A stretch of DNA of 64,000 nucleotides from Salinivibrio sharmensis (GCF_001995985.1 NZ_MUFC01000002.1:62001-126000); one strand, 5' to 3'. Numbered from the stretch's first letter, positions 11,514 to 20,669 are shown. Numbers and translations are program-made. The notes: generated by a model from the letters alone, not told the origin.

Positions 11514-11543
11514 AAAGCGCCCCAAACGTGGGGCGCTTTTTTT
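11514..11543 (+). terminator. Terminator of acnB
   Basis: The stem AAAGCGCCCC-AAACGT-GGGGCGCTTT is followed by TTTT. It lies between convergent genes and the U tract is better on the plus strand. Confidence 0.9.
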
Positions 11544-11550
11544 ATGCGTG

Positions 11551-12702
11551 TTAAGCCGTTGTGGCTCGATGGGAGGAGAGTCGGATCATGCGTGCGATAT
11601 TTTCACTGGTGCGAATGAGGTTCTTTTTACTGTTCATTAGCGCGTCGCTTAATTCACAGGGGCCGGCTTGAATGGGAAATATCGCCGTGACACCTTGTTG
11701 GTAAAGCGCTTCGCAATCGTCGCCCACACTGCCTGCGAGCACCACGACTGGGATCTGATAAGCTTGTGCAATGCTGGCGATAGCAGCCGGCACTTTGCCG
11801 TGCTGCGTTTGCCCATCGACACGCCCCTCGCCTGTGATCACCCAATCGGCATTGGCCAATAATGAATGAGCCTGGGTGCGTGAGAGTAATAAGTCGACTC
11901 CGGGTTCGAGTCTTGCCCCGAGTAGCCCTCCCAAGGCAGCACCTATACCTCCTGCTGCGCCGGCGCCAGAAAAGTGGCAAACCGACTGTCCCAGTTGCAA
12001 GTGACAGATACTGGCAAAGCGGTGCAGGTATTGCTCTAAGACACGAATATCCTCTTCTTGCCCGCCTTTTTGTGGCCCAAAGATAGTGGTGGCGCCGTGC
12101 GGTCCACATAATGGATTATCCACATCGCAGGCGGCGGTCAGTGTCACGGCCTTAAGGCGTGAATCAAGCGTATCGAGATCAATCGTCATCAAGGCGCCGA
12201 GTCCTTCTCCGGTGGGCGTGATAGGATGGCCTGCGCCATCAAGGAGCTTGGCGCCCAGAGCCGTGAGGATACCTGCACCGGCATCATTGGTGGCACTGCC
12301 GCCCAACCCGATAATGATTTCGTCAATATCATGGTCAAGTGCGGCGCGAATAAGCTCGCCAGTGCCTAAGCTGGTGGTATGACGAGGGTTGCGTACGTTT
12401 TGTGGGACTAAGGGAAGGCCTGAAGCACTGGCAACATCGATAACGGCGAGACGATGTTCGCGATTGATAACAAATTCGGCGGTCACCGGGCGAAAATCGG
12501 GTCCAGTAACCTCATAGTGATAACGCTCACCGCCGATTTGGTCGAGAAAACTTTGCGCATAACCTTCGCCCCCATCAGCCATTGGCAGTTGTGAAAAGCG
12601 AGCGTGAGGCAAAATAGGCGCCATGCCAGCCTCGACCGCCTGTGCAACATGGCGAGCATTCAGGCTCTCTTTAAATGAATCAGGCGCGATCACGATATGC
12701 AT
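11551..12702 (-). CDS. garK: Glycerate kinase (GarK/GlxK family)
   Basis: Phosphorylates D-glycerate, most likely to 2-phosphoglycerate, and so feeds glycerate from glyoxylate or sugar-acid breakdown into glycolysis. It has 383 residues, normal for the family. Landmarks are the N-terminus MHIVIAPDSFKESL, the ADGGEG motif near residue 43, the glycine-rich GLGGSATNDAGAG loop near 135 and the GEGRVDGQT segment near 290. It stands alone, between acnB (convergent) and yacL (divergent). No other glycerate-pathway gene is in the window. Confidence 0.93.
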   Translation of the reverse strand: MHIVIAPDSFKESLNARHVAQAVEAGMAPILPHARFSQLPMADGGEGYAQSFLDQIGGERYHYEVTGPDFRPVTAEFVINREHRLAVIDVASASGLPLVPQNVRNPRHTTSLGTGELIRAALDHDIDEIIIGLGGSATNDAGAGILTALGAKLLDGAGHPITPTGEGLGALMTIDLDTLDSRLKAVTLTAACDVDNPLCGPHGATTIFGPQKGGQEEDIRVLEQYLHRFASICHLQLGQSVCHFSGAGAAGGIGAALGGLLGARLEPGVDLLLSRTQAHSLLANADWVITGEGRVDGQTQHGKVPAAIASIAQAYQIPVVVLAGSVGDDCEALYQQGVTAIFPIQAGPCELSDALMNSKKNLIRTSENIARMIRLSSHRATTA

Positions 12703-12828
12703 AAGCCTATCCTTTACTGCTTACTGTTATTCCATTTGAGTATGGTTGAAGTGACATTTTGATGACAGCACTGGCTTGGCAATTCTGACAAAAAGCAGGA
12801 CAATAGCCGGCCAATTTTGGAGGTCAGT

Positions 12829-13212
12829 GTGGATTACGAATTTTCTCGCAACAGTTTTGATGACAGCTACCGGATTGTTTTTTCTATGGGACATGAAGCC
12901 ATAGGACGTTGGCTATTGGATGAACTCGGCACGGAGCTGACTCAAGTGACATCCTGTCTACATACCCTGCAGCAACTTGAGTCAGAGCTGCAGTGGCGCG
13001 GGCATACGTTCACGCTTACCGCCAATCGTGATGAGGTCGTGGTGGTGGCGAATGCCATGCTGCAACCTGCCTCGGATGAGGCGCAAACCACGCTCAATGA
13101 GCAAGCACTGACCTTTTATGATGAAGAAAGCAGTGCAGCATGTGGCTATCAAGACTTTCTCGCCATGCTAGAAGCTTATCAAGACTTTATTTCCCGTTAT
13201 GGACGGCGCTAA
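12829..13212 (+). CDS. yacL: YacL family protein (UPF0231)
   Basis: A small acidic cytoplasmic protein of 127 residues with no known function. The family is conserved in gammaproteobacteria and usually sits beside acnB, as here. It begins DYEFSRNSFDDSYRIVFSMGHE and ends with the typical segment YDEESSAACGYQDFLAMLEAY. I chose GTG at 12829 because TTGGAGG (12817-12823) lies five bases upstream and the family starts with (M)DYEF. The longer open frame from TTG at 12817 would swallow that ribosome site. Confidence 0.85.
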   Translation: MDYEFSRNSFDDSYRIVFSMGHEAIGRWLLDELGTELTQVTSCLHTLQQLESELQWRGHTFTLTANRDEVVVVANAMLQPASDEAQTTLNEQALTFYDEESSAACGYQDFLAMLEAYQDFISRYGRR

Positions 13213-13320
13213 GCGGTAACAATGATGCTCCCTGCTCATCGATTAGCACGTGGTGTTTGTGTGCGTGCTTTTAATCGATGAGACCTTCCTGTTAGTCCTT
13301 TCTCCATCTTCTCGCCTTGA

Positions 13321-13337
13321 TGTTCCCCATTGGTGCA
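13321..13337 (+). promoter_or_regulatory. Candidate NtrC site 1 upstream of glnK
   Basis: TGTTCC-N5-GGTGCA matches the NtrC consensus TGCACC-N5-GGTGCA at 10 of 12 positions. It lies about 62 bases (six helical turns) upstream of a second site and in front of a sigma54 promoter. Confidence 0.55.
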
Positions 13338-13382
13338 ATCGCATGCTGCTCCCCTTGGCATGCGCTGTGTTGGTGAATTATT

Positions 13383-13399
13383 CGCACTTATATGGTGCA
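13383..13399 (+). promoter_or_regulatory. Candidate NtrC site 2 upstream of glnK
   Basis: CGCACT-N5-GGTGCA matches TGCACC-N5-GGTGCA at 10 of 12 positions, with the correct spacer. It lies about 75 bases upstream of the sigma54 promoter, a usual enhancer distance. Confidence 0.6.
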
Positions 13400-13457
13400 A
13401 AAGAACGCCTTTATGTCTGCTATTTATTTAAAATATTGATTTTTAACAAGTTAAATG

Positions 13458-13473
13458 TTGGCACGGCTCTTGA
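13458..13473 (+). promoter_or_regulatory. Sigma54-type promoter of glnK-amtB
   Basis: TTGGCACG-N4-TTGA has the GG of the -24 element at 13460-13461 and, ten bases on, GA in place of the usual GC of the -12 element. With the two NtrC-like sites it predicts induction under nitrogen limitation, as known for glnK-amtB operons. Confidence 0.7.
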
Positions 13474-13476
13474 TAG

Positions 13477-13854
<378 letters not shown>

Positions 13855-13872
13855 AAACAGGGAGTAAAGACA

Positions 13873-15102
13873 ATGGAACTGGTAAACACGGTGACTGAAT
13901 TGCGCTACGCGCTCGACACCTTTTTCTTTCTTTTATCTGGTGCGTTAGTGATGTGGATGGCGGCTGGCTTTGCCATGTTAGAGGCTGGCTTGGTGCGCTC
14001 GAAAAACACCACTGAGATACTGACCAAAAATATCTGCCTCTATGCCATCGCATGTACCATGTACCTGTTAGTGGGCTACAACATCATGTATGTGGATAAC
14101 AGTGGCGGCGGTTTTGTCCCTTCTTTTGGGGCCTTGATTGGCACCCAAGGCGCCGATGCGGATCACTCGCTTGAATCTGACTTCTTCTTCCAAGTGGTGT
14201 TTGTGGCGACAGCGATGTCTGTGGTGTCAGGCGCGGTGGCTGAGCGTATGAAGCTGTGGGCGTTCCTGGTGTTCTCTGTCATCTTAACCGCGGTGATTTA
14301 TCCGGTTGAAGGTTATTGGACCTGGGGCGGTGGCTTCCTTTCAGAAGCAGGTTTTAGCGACTTCGCTGGCTCTGGGATTGTTCACATGGCCGGTGCCGCT
14401 GCGGCCCTCGCAGGTGTACTGCTCTTGGGGGCGCGTAAAGGGAAATACAGCAAAAATGGCAAAATCAATCCCATCCCTGGTTCAAACCTGCCCCTCGCTA
14501 CCCTGGGTACCTTTATCTTGTGGTTCGGCTGGTTTGGCTTTAACGGTGGTTCACAGTTGATGGTGTCGGATTTTGAAAACGCGACCGCGGTCGGGCAAAT
14601 CTTCTTGAACACCAATGCGGCTGCGGCTGCGGGTGCGATAGCAGCATTACTGGTATGTAAAACCCTATGGGGGAAAGCGGATTTGACCATGGTACTCAAC
14701 GGTGCGTTAGCCGGCTTAGTGGCCATCACCGCGGATCCGCTATCACCTTCACCTGTAGCAGCGCTGATCATTGGTGCGGTATCAGGTGTGGTTGTGGTCT
14801 TCAGTATCGTTGGTCTTGATAAGATTAAAATTGATGACCCTGTTGGTGCTATCTCTGTGCACGGTGTGTGTGGCTTCTTCGGCTTGATGGTTGTGCCTTT
14901 AAGTAATACAGGGGCAACCTTTGGTGCGCAGCTTTTGGGTGCGGCAGTGATTTTTGCTTGGGTATTTGCGGCAAGTTTCCTCGTGTGGCTAGTGCTGAAA
15001 AACACCATGGGTATCCGTGTTACTGAAGAAGAAGAAATGTCAGGGATGGATTTACATGACTGTGGCATTGATGCATATCCCGAATTTGTTAGCGTAAAAT
15101 AG
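13873..15102 (+). CDS. amtB: Ammonium channel/transporter AmtB
   Basis: An inner-membrane Amt/Rh-family ammonium channel, trimeric, with about eleven transmembrane segments. It has 409 residues. The twin pore histidines are His171 (GIVHMAG) and His330 (SVHGVCG). The Amt signature around DFAGSGIVH and the conserved WFGWFGFN segment are clear. There is no separate signal sequence of the long E. coli type. It is cotranscribed with glnK, whose product binds its cytoplasmic face. Confidence 0.97.
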   Translation: MELVNTVTELRYALDTFFFLLSGALVMWMAAGFAMLEAGLVRSKNTTEILTKNICLYAIACTMYLLVGYNIMYVDNSGGGFVPSFGALIGTQGADADHSLESDFFFQVVFVATAMSVVSGAVAERMKLWAFLVFSVILTAVIYPVEGYWTWGGGFLSEAGFSDFAGSGIVHMAGAAAALAGVLLLGARKGKYSKNGKINPIPGSNLPLATLGTFILWFGWFGFNGGSQLMVSDFENATAVGQIFLNTNAAAAAGAIAALLVCKTLWGKADLTMVLNGALAGLVAITADPLSPSPVAALIIGAVSGVVVVFSIVGLDKIKIDDPVGAISVHGVCGFFGLMVVPLSNTGATFGAQLLGAAVIFAWVFAASFLVWLVLKNTMGIRVTEEEEMSGMDLHDCGIDAYPEFVSVK

Positions 15103-15135
15103 TTAGTTACACTTAACTCGATTAAACTCTGAAAC

Positions 15136-15174
15136 GAAACCTTACATTTTTGGATGTAAGGTTTCTTTGTTTTT
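15136..15174 (+). terminator. Terminator of glnK-amtB
   Basis: A perfect 12-base stem, GAAACCTTACAT/ATGTAAGGTTTC, is followed by TTTGTTTTT. Confidence 0.92.
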
Positions 15175-15187
15175 GCGTCGGATCATA

Positions 15188-15215
15188 TTGAGCCCTGAGT
15201 CATTAGTTGTATACT
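15188..15215 (+). promoter_or_regulatory. Sigma70 promoter of fbpABC
   Basis: TTGAGC, 16 bases, TATACT. The predicted transcription start, near 15222, falls at the edge of the Fur-like site, and the coding start is at 15267. Confidence 0.6.
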
Positions 15216-15224
15216 AACGAAACT

Positions 15225-15246
15225 GAGATTCGTTATCATTTATCAT
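15225..15246 (+). promoter_or_regulatory. Fur-like operator of fbpABC
   Basis: The AT-rich stretch GAGATTCGTTATCATTTATC resembles the Fur box (repeats of GATAAT/ATTATC), with the right half better matched. It sits just downstream of the -10 element, and the operon encodes iron uptake. Match quality is moderate. Confidence 0.5.
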
Positions 15247-15266
15247 CATATTTAAGGACTGCCACG

Positions 15267-16283
15267 ATGAAAAAACTACTGATTGCCTCGGCCATCACCG
15301 CAAGCCTATTGGGAACCAGCGCCGCGGTTGCGTCCGAAGAAGTCAATGTTTACTCGTATCGCCAACCTTTCTTGATTGAACCTATGTTCGATGCGTTTAC
15401 CGAAGAGACCGGCATTGAGGTGAATGTTAAATTCGCCAAAAAAGGCATGGCGGAAAAGGTTAAGCAAGAAGGTGAGTACAGCCCGGCTGACGTTTTGCTA
15501 ACCGTTGATATCTCGCGTCTTCAAGAGCTGGTTAACCAAGACGTGGTTCAGCCTGTGCAGAGTGAGGTCATCGATCAAAACGTGCCTGAGCAGTTCCGTG
15601 ACAGTGAAGATAAGTGGGTCGCGCTGACAACGCGTGCCCGTGCGGTATACTCATCACGTGAGCGTGTAGGTAAACTAGGTGATGATTTTGACTACCTTGA
15701 CTTGGCAAAACCCGAATGGAAAGGCAAGATTTGCACCCGTTCAGGCAAACACCCATACAATGTTTCTTTGGTATCAGCCATCATTGAAAACCACGGTGAA
15801 GCGAAAGCCAAAGAGTGGCTTGAGGGCGTAAAAGACAACCTCGCACGCAAACCACAAGGCAATGATCGTGCACAAGTGAAAGCGATCAAAGAAGGCCTGT
15901 GTGATGTATCGCTGGGCAACAGCTATTACCTAGGTAAAATGCTGAACGACGAAGAACAAACAGCGTGGGCGGAAGCGGTTTACTTGAACTATCCTGGCCA
16001 AAACGCGCACGGTACGCACGTGAACGTGAGTGGCATGGCGATGGCGAAGCACGCGCCGAACGAAGAAAACGCGCTAAAACTAATGGAATTTTTAACGTCA
16101 GACAAAGCACAGCATATGTATGCTGAGGTGAACTTCGAAGAGCCTGTGAAGCCGGGTGTTGAGCAGTCTGAGCTGGTGGCGTCTTGGGGCGACTACAAGC
16201 ATGACCCAATGCCGCTTGAGGCGATTGCGGATAACTACAGCCAGTCAGTGAAACTGCTGGATGAAGTGCAGTTCGACCTGTAA
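15267..16283 (+). CDS. fbpA: Periplasmic ferric iron-binding protein
   Basis: The solute-binding protein of a ferric iron ABC importer, of the FutA/FbpA class. It has 338 residues. A Sec signal peptide occupies about 1-22, with cleavage after AAVA. The mature part begins SEEVNVYSYRQPF, and the GNSYYLGKM segment carries the tyrosine pair that these proteins use as iron ligands. The ATG at 15267 follows AAGGA by eight bases; an upstream in-frame start would lack both a signal peptide and a ribosome site. First gene of fbpABC. Confidence 0.93.
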   Translation: MKKLLIASAITASLLGTSAAVASEEVNVYSYRQPFLIEPMFDAFTEETGIEVNVKFAKKGMAEKVKQEGEYSPADVLLTVDISRLQELVNQDVVQPVQSEVIDQNVPEQFRDSEDKWVALTTRARAVYSSRERVGKLGDDFDYLDLAKPEWKGKICTRSGKHPYNVSLVSAIIENHGEAKAKEWLEGVKDNLARKPQGNDRAQVKAIKEGLCDVSLGNSYYLGKMLNDEEQTAWAEAVYLNYPGQNAHGTHVNVSGMAMAKHAPNEENALKLMEFLTSDKAQHMYAEVNFEEPVKPGVEQSELVASWGDYKHDPMPLEAIADNYSQSVKLLDEVQFDL

Positions 16284-16346
16284 GCCATTGCATAGGGGCG
16301 GATGCCGCCCCTGTTGTCTTTCTCTGACGCCTTAATGTAGTAGGCC

Positions 16347-17978
16347 ATGCGAGATAGATTACCCATTATAAAAACCAGCAGTTGGAGCTTAGCTCTATTG
16401 CTGGTTTTGCCGATCTTAGCGATCTTTTATACCGCGGTGGGCGATACCGGGGATATTTTCCCCCATTTGTTCGAGACCGTGCTCCCCACCTACACCTTAA
16501 ACACCAGCTTATTAGTGGCTGGCGTGGTGGCGATTGCGATTATCCTCGGGGTACCCACCGCGTGGATGCTGGCTATGTATCAGGTACCGGGCAGCCAGCA
16601 ACTGCAGTGGGCGATGGTGCTTCCGCTTGCGATGCCGGGTTATATCATCGGCTATATCTACACTGACTGGTTTGACTACGCAGGCCCATTGCAACGTGGC
16701 TTGCGGGCACTATTTGAATGGCAAACAGTCAATGATTACTGGTTTCCCGATATGCGCACCTTACCAGGCGCGTGTTTTGTGCTGGCGTTAGTCTTATACC
16801 CTTATATCTACTTGCTCACGCGGGCCGCTTTCATGGAGCAAAGTGTTACCTTGACCCACTCTGCGCGTTTGCTCGGTTGCTCGCCGATGCAAAGCTTCCG
16901 ACGCATTTCTTTACCGTTGGCACGGCCGGCGATTGCGGTGGGGGCCTCTTTGGTGGCGATGGAGGCGCTGGGCGATTTTGGTACGGTTAATTACTTTGCG
17001 GTCAGCACCCTCACAACCGCAGTCTATGATACTTGGTTGAGCTACTCGAGCTTAACCGCTGCCGCCAAAATCTCTGCGATCATGCTGGTTGCTATCTTCC
17101 TTTTGATCAGTGCTGAACGTTATGGGCGACGTAAACAAGCACAATTTAGTCCAAGCTCCAGCAGTGATGCGATTGAGAAAATGCCCTTAACAGGCTGGCG
17201 TAAAGTGGGTGTTTTAGCCTGGTGCTGGAGTCTGCTGTCACTGGCGTTTATTTTACCTCTGCTACAGCTTTTAGTGTATGCATGGCACTACTACGAAAAA
17301 AATGCGGTCAGTGAGTTTGCCACCTTTAGCTACAACAGCTTTTATACCTCAAGTTTAGCGGCGCTGATTGCCGTCGGCATTGCGTGGACAGTGAATGTGT
17401 ATCGCCGCCTGCGTGGGCATGGGGTCAGTGTGGCGCCCATGCGATTGGCGTCTATGGGGTATGCGGTGCCGGGGACGGTGCTCGCGATTGGCGTGATGTT
17501 AGTGCTGACGCGCGGCGATCACTTCATTAACGATATCGCCACGCATTACGGCTGGGGACGGCCTGGCCTCCTATTATCTGGCACCATGGTGGCCTTATTG
17601 GTGGCCTTTGTCGTGCGGTTCAGTGCCGTCGCCATTGGCAGCATTGAATCAAGCATGGCCAAAATTCCCCCTTCATTGGATATGGCGGCGCGAACCATGG
17701 GGTGCACCACCACAGGGGTGATTCGCCGTGTGCATTTACCCCTAATTCGGCGCGGCACGCTCATTGCGATGCTGTTGGTGTTTATTGAGTCGATGAAAGA
17801 GCTCAATGCGGCCATTTTATTGCGCCCTTTTAACTTTGAAACACTGGCCACCTATGTGTACAACTTTACCTCGGATGAGCACCTAGAGTATGCCGCCTTG
17901 CCTGCGATTTTGTTGGTCGTGGTTGGTTTGGTCCCCCTTATCCTGATTAACCGGTCATTGGAGCAAAAATATCAATGA
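16347..17978 (+). CDS. fbpB: Ferric iron ABC transporter permease
   Basis: The inner-membrane permease of the FbpABC importer, with 543 residues and about twelve transmembrane segments. It is a fusion of two binding-protein-dependent permease modules. Each module has an EAA loop that docks to the ATPase: ARLLGCSPMQSFRRISLPLA near residue 175 and ARTMGCTTTGVIRRVHLPLI near 450. It starts 63 bases after fbpA, with a weak ribosome site (AGG), and overlaps fbpC by four bases (ATGA). Confidence 0.93.
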   Translation: MRDRLPIIKTSSWSLALLLVLPILAIFYTAVGDTGDIFPHLFETVLPTYTLNTSLLVAGVVAIAIILGVPTAWMLAMYQVPGSQQLQWAMVLPLAMPGYIIGYIYTDWFDYAGPLQRGLRALFEWQTVNDYWFPDMRTLPGACFVLALVLYPYIYLLTRAAFMEQSVTLTHSARLLGCSPMQSFRRISLPLARPAIAVGASLVAMEALGDFGTVNYFAVSTLTTAVYDTWLSYSSLTAAAKISAIMLVAIFLLISAERYGRRKQAQFSPSSSSDAIEKMPLTGWRKVGVLAWCWSLLSLAFILPLLQLLVYAWHYYEKNAVSEFATFSYNSFYTSSLAALIAVGIAWTVNVYRRLRGHGVSVAPMRLASMGYAVPGTVLAIGVMLVLTRGDHFINDIATHYGWGRPGLLLSGTMVALLVAFVVRFSAVAIGSIESSMAKIPPSLDMAARTMGCTTTGVIRRVHLPLIRRGTLIAMLLVFIESMKELNAAILLRPFNFETLATYVYNFTSDEHLEYAALPAILLVVVGLVPLILINRSLEQKYQ

Positions 17979-19021
17979 AGTGTGCGCTCGCGATAGAGAA
18001 TTTGACCTGCAGTTATAACGGCACCCCTGTTTTAAAAGATTTGTCGCTGCAAGTCGCGCCGGGAGAAATTGTGTGCTTGCTCGGCGCCAGTGGCTGCGGG
18101 AAGACGACGTTGCTAAAAGCGATGGCAGGATTAATGCCATTATCGTCAGGAAAACTATCGATTGGGTGCAAACTCATGGACGATAATCAGCATTCAATCC
18201 CGCCAGAGCAACGTAATATTGGGATGATTTTTCAAGACTATGCGCTGTTCCCACACCTTACTGTGGCAGACAATGTGGGTTTTGGTCTGTCTGGATTCAG
18301 CGCGGCAGCGCGAAGTGAAAAAGTGGCTGAGATGCTCAAGCTGGTGCGTCTGGCGGAGCTGGGTGACCGCTATCCTCACCAGCTCTCGGGCGGCCAACAA
18401 CAGCGCGTGGCGATAGCGAGAGCGCTGGCTTATGAACCGGATCTGTTATTGCTTGATGAGCCTTTTTCAAATATTGATACCCAGGTTCGTCATGATTTAA
18501 TTGAAGAAATCCGACGCATTTTTAAATCCCAAGGCGTCACGGCGATCCTTGTGACGCACAGTCGTGAAGAGGCATTCGCGTTTGCCGATAAGCTAGCGGT
18601 AATGAATCAGGGGCTCATTGAGCAATATGGCGATACCACCGAAGTTTACTATCAACCTGCGAGCCGTTTCGTCGCCGACTTTCTTGGCCAGGGCTCTTAT
18701 GTGCCGGTAACGGTCTCGTCGCAAGAACAAATGCAAACACCGCTCGGTCCGTGGCCACGTCCGGTGCATTGTCACCCAGGCCCGCATTGGTGGTTACTGC
18801 GTCCTCAATTTCTCAGCATTCGTGCTGATGAGAAGGGGGAAGGACAGGTGCTTTCTCAGCAGTTTATGGGTGACAGCAGCCGTTATACCATCGATATCCA
18901 TGGTCAAAAACTGTCGGTGCACGCGCGTGAGCCGCTATTGGTAGGGGATAAAGTCAGCTTACATATTCGCCCTCACGAGCCAGTCCTGTTCAATGATGGG
19001 CCGAGTTTTATTGACGATTAA
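17975..19021 (+). CDS. fbpC: Ferric iron ABC transporter ATP-binding protein
   Basis: The ATPase that powers FbpB. It has 348 residues. Motifs: Walker A GASGCGKT with Lys43, signature LSGGQQQRVAIARAL, Walker B LLLLDEP and the switch histidine in VTHSREE. A C-terminal TOBE-like domain (about 270-345) follows. Sharing the ATGA overlap with fbpB indicates translational coupling. The identity as an iron importer rests on FbpA and the Fur-like site. Confidence 0.93.
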   Translation: MKCALAIENLTCSYNGTPVLKDLSLQVAPGEIVCLLGASGCGKTTLLKAMAGLMPLSSGKLSIGCKLMDDNQHSIPPEQRNIGMIFQDYALFPHLTVADNVGFGLSGFSAAARSEKVAEMLKLVRLAELGDRYPHQLSGGQQQRVAIARALAYEPDLLLLDEPFSNIDTQVRHDLIEEIRRIFKSQGVTAILVTHSREEAFAFADKLAVMNQGLIEQYGDTTEVYYQPASRFVADFLGQGSYVPVTVSSQEQMQTPLGPWPRPVHCHPGPHWWLLRPQFLSIRADEKGEGQVLSQQFMGDSSRYTIDIHGQKLSVHAREPLLVGDKVSLHIRPHEPVLFNDGPSFIDD

Positions 19022-19033
19022 GACACGAGAACC

Positions 19034-19062
19034 AAAAAAGCCAACCGAGAGGTTGGCTTTTT
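19034..19062. terminator. Bidirectional terminator between fbpC and hapR
   Basis: The stem AAAAAAGCCAACC-GAGA-GGTTGGCTTTTT has a U tract on both strands and can end both convergent units. Confidence 0.9.
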
Positions 19063-19080
19063 ACGGCGTTGACAACGCGG

Positions 19081-19686
19081 CTAGCTCTGTTGACACAATA
19101 CATCAATATAGTGTTGAGCCATGGCGTTTAAAGCCGTTTTGTCTGGTTGCTGATGTGCCTGTAAAAATAGCACATAGCACACCCCTGCCAACATACTGGC
19201 AAGCTCACGCGGTTGGTGACGATCGGCCATCTCACCTTTTGCCATCCCATGTTCGAACACTTGTTCGAACTGATCCATCGCGTCTCGACTGCCTTTGACA
19301 AAGCGTGGCCAAATATCCTCGCGAATGGAGGTACTCCACTCAAACCAGACTTTCATCCACGCTTTGTCTGCCAGTGCCGTGTCGATAATTTGCGAGGTAA
19401 TGCAGTTTAGCGATGCTCGCATCGATTGATCTTGCTTGGTGCACTCATTAATAAGTCTAATGAAGTGTTTCTCGGTCTGGGCCAAGATCTCTTCCACCAA
19501 GTCTTCACGGGTTGGGAAGTAGTTAAATACTGTTGCGACGGAGACGTCTGCCATTTCGGCAATATCGGCGTGCCCCGCACGACCAATCCCGCGCTTGGCA
19601 AACACATCTAAGCCACACCCTAATAACTGCTCTTTACGGCGTTCGGGCGATAGCCGCGTCCTTGTTTTCTCATTTGATTGAGCCAT
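19081..19686 (-). CDS. hapR: LuxR/HapR-family quorum-sensing master regulator
   Basis: A TetR-fold DNA-binding protein of 201 residues, orthologous by sequence and position to Vibrio HapR, LuxR, OpaR and SmcR. In Vibrio these control biofilm, proteases, competence and type VI secretion at high cell density. The N-terminus carries TRTRLSPERRK, and the helix-turn-helix HADIAEMADVSVATVFNYFP is nearly identical to that of the family. The C-terminal ligand/dimer domain is more divergent. ATG at 19686 is preferred: the longer frame starts at a TTG inside the ribosome site. The neighbour hpt is the same as in V. cholerae. Regulation is probably through Qrr small RNAs (see the leader site). Confidence 0.93.
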   Translation of the reverse strand: MAQSNEKTRTRLSPERRKEQLLGCGLDVFAKRGIGRAGHADIAEMADVSVATVFNYFPTREDLVEEILAQTEKHFIRLINECTKQDQSMRASLNCITSQIIDTALADKAWMKVWFEWSTSIREDIWPRFVKGSRDAMDQFEQVFEHGMAKGEMADRHQPRELASMLAGVCYVLFLQAHQQPDKTALNAMAQHYIDVLCQQS

Positions 19687-19692
19687 CCTAAA

Positions 19693-19705
19693 ACCTGCCA
19701 ACTAA
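19693..19705 (-). promoter_or_regulatory. Probable Qrr small-RNA target over the hapR ribosome site
   Basis: The mRNA leader reads UUAGUUGGCAGGU, ending seven bases before the AUG and containing the ribosome site (AGG). It is complementary, with one bulged A and a small end mismatch, to the ACCUAGCCAACUGA core of Vibrio Qrr RNAs as I remember it. Qrr RNAs repress hapR/luxR at this very place. No qrr gene lies in the window. Confidence 0.55.
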
Positions 19706-19877
19706 TTTTTGGTTTGTACAAATTAATTATTGTTTGTGCTAATGATTTTATTATTAGCGGGATTGAGTTTATACCAGCCATTTATGGCCTGACAACGGCT
19801 AGAAGCCTGATCTAGGCCGTAAAAACGTAATTTTGTCTGCAAAAAAAGTCATTCATTATAAAAAACAAAGGCAAGGA

Positions 19878-19897
19878 TTATTTTTTCTTATCAATCA
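19878..19897. promoter_or_regulatory. Candidate LuxR/HapR autoregulatory site
   Basis: TTATTTTTTCTTATCAATCA matches the right half of the LuxR-family operator (TTATCAATAA) at 9 of 10 positions; the left half is weaker. It lies about 190 bases upstream of the hapR start. Vibrio LuxR-type regulators repress themselves through such sites. Moderate support only. Confidence 0.35.
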
Positions 19898-20033
19898 GCG
19901 TGATAGCCAACTAGTGTGTGGGTGCGTAAGTGATGAAAACGCACTCGCTGGGATCCGCAATCGATTTAGTGCTAGACTATGCCACCTTTGTTAGTGACCT
20001 CCCTTTTGTGGAGAGACAACCATCGGGGCAGAT

Positions 20034-20564
20034 ATGAAACACACCGTTGAAGTGATGATTTCAGAGCAGGACGTTCAGGCACGAGTGAAAGCCTTGGGCG
20101 CCGAGATCAGCGAGCACTATAAAGACTCACCGGAGTTGGTGTTAGTGGGGCTGCTGCGTGGCTCGTTCGTTTTCATGGCGGATTTATGCCGTGCGATTGA
20201 CATGCCGCATGCGGTCGACTTTATGACTGCATCAAGCTACGGCAACAGCATGGAAAGTACGCGTGATGTGCGTATTTTGAAAGACTTGGATGATGATATT
20301 AAAGGCAAAGACATACTCTTAGTCGAAGATATCATCGATACTGGCAATACGCTAAGTAAGGTGTGTGAAATCCTGTCTTTGCGCGAGCCAAATTCAGTAC
20401 GTATTTGTACCTTATTAGATAAGCCAGAGCGCCGAGAAGTTGATGTTAAGGTTGATTGGTTGGGCTTTACGATTCCGGATGAATTTGTGGTCGGTGTGGG
20501 CATTGATTATGCGCAAAAATACCGCCATCTGCCGTACGTTGGTAAAGTGATTCCGTTGGACTAA
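20034..20564 (+). CDS. hpt: Hypoxanthine phosphoribosyltransferase
   Basis: Purine salvage enzyme that joins hypoxanthine (and guanine) with PRPP to give IMP or GMP. It has 176 residues. The PRPP-binding motif [13 protein letters not shown] lies near residue 103 and the flexible-loop segment [14 protein letters not shown] near 70. The C-terminal [11 protein letters not shown] is typical of Hpt. It lies beside hapR as in Vibrio cholerae. It is monocistronic, with its own terminator. Confidence 0.96.
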   Translation: MKHTVEVMISEQDVQARVKALGAEISEHYKDSPELVLVGLLRGSFVFMADLCRAIDMPHAVDFMTASSYGNSMESTRDVRILKDLDDDIKGKDILLVEDIIDTGNTLSKVCEILSLREPNSVRICTLLDKPERREVDVKVDWLGFTIPDEFVVGVGIDYAQKYRHLPYVGKVIPLD

Positions 20565-20586
20565 AGGGTTCAGGGGATGCGAAAGG

Positions 20587-20617
20587 AAAAAGCCGAGCCG
20601 ATGCTCGGTTTTTTTGA
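20587..20617. terminator. Terminator of hpt (probably bidirectional)
   Basis: The stem AAAAAGCCGAGC-CGAT-GCTCGGTTTTTTT lies between convergent hpt and can. Confidence 0.9.
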
Positions 20618-20669
20618 CCCCATGAGACAGGCGAGTGCCATCCTGCCTTGCCAGGGAGGTGTGGAAAGA

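Larger units (their letters stand above)
19687..20033. other. Intergenic region between hapR and hpt (divergent)
   Basis: 347 bases, AT-rich near hapR. It holds the hapR leader with the Qrr-like site and the candidate HapR box near 19878. I see no open frame, no clear sigma70 promoter for hpt, and no repeat. Confidence 0.5.

Noticed and set aside
14382-15068. A 228-codon open frame antisense to amtB.
   Set aside because: amtB is certain; the antisense frame reads as Pro/Ala/Thr-rich complement of membrane helices.
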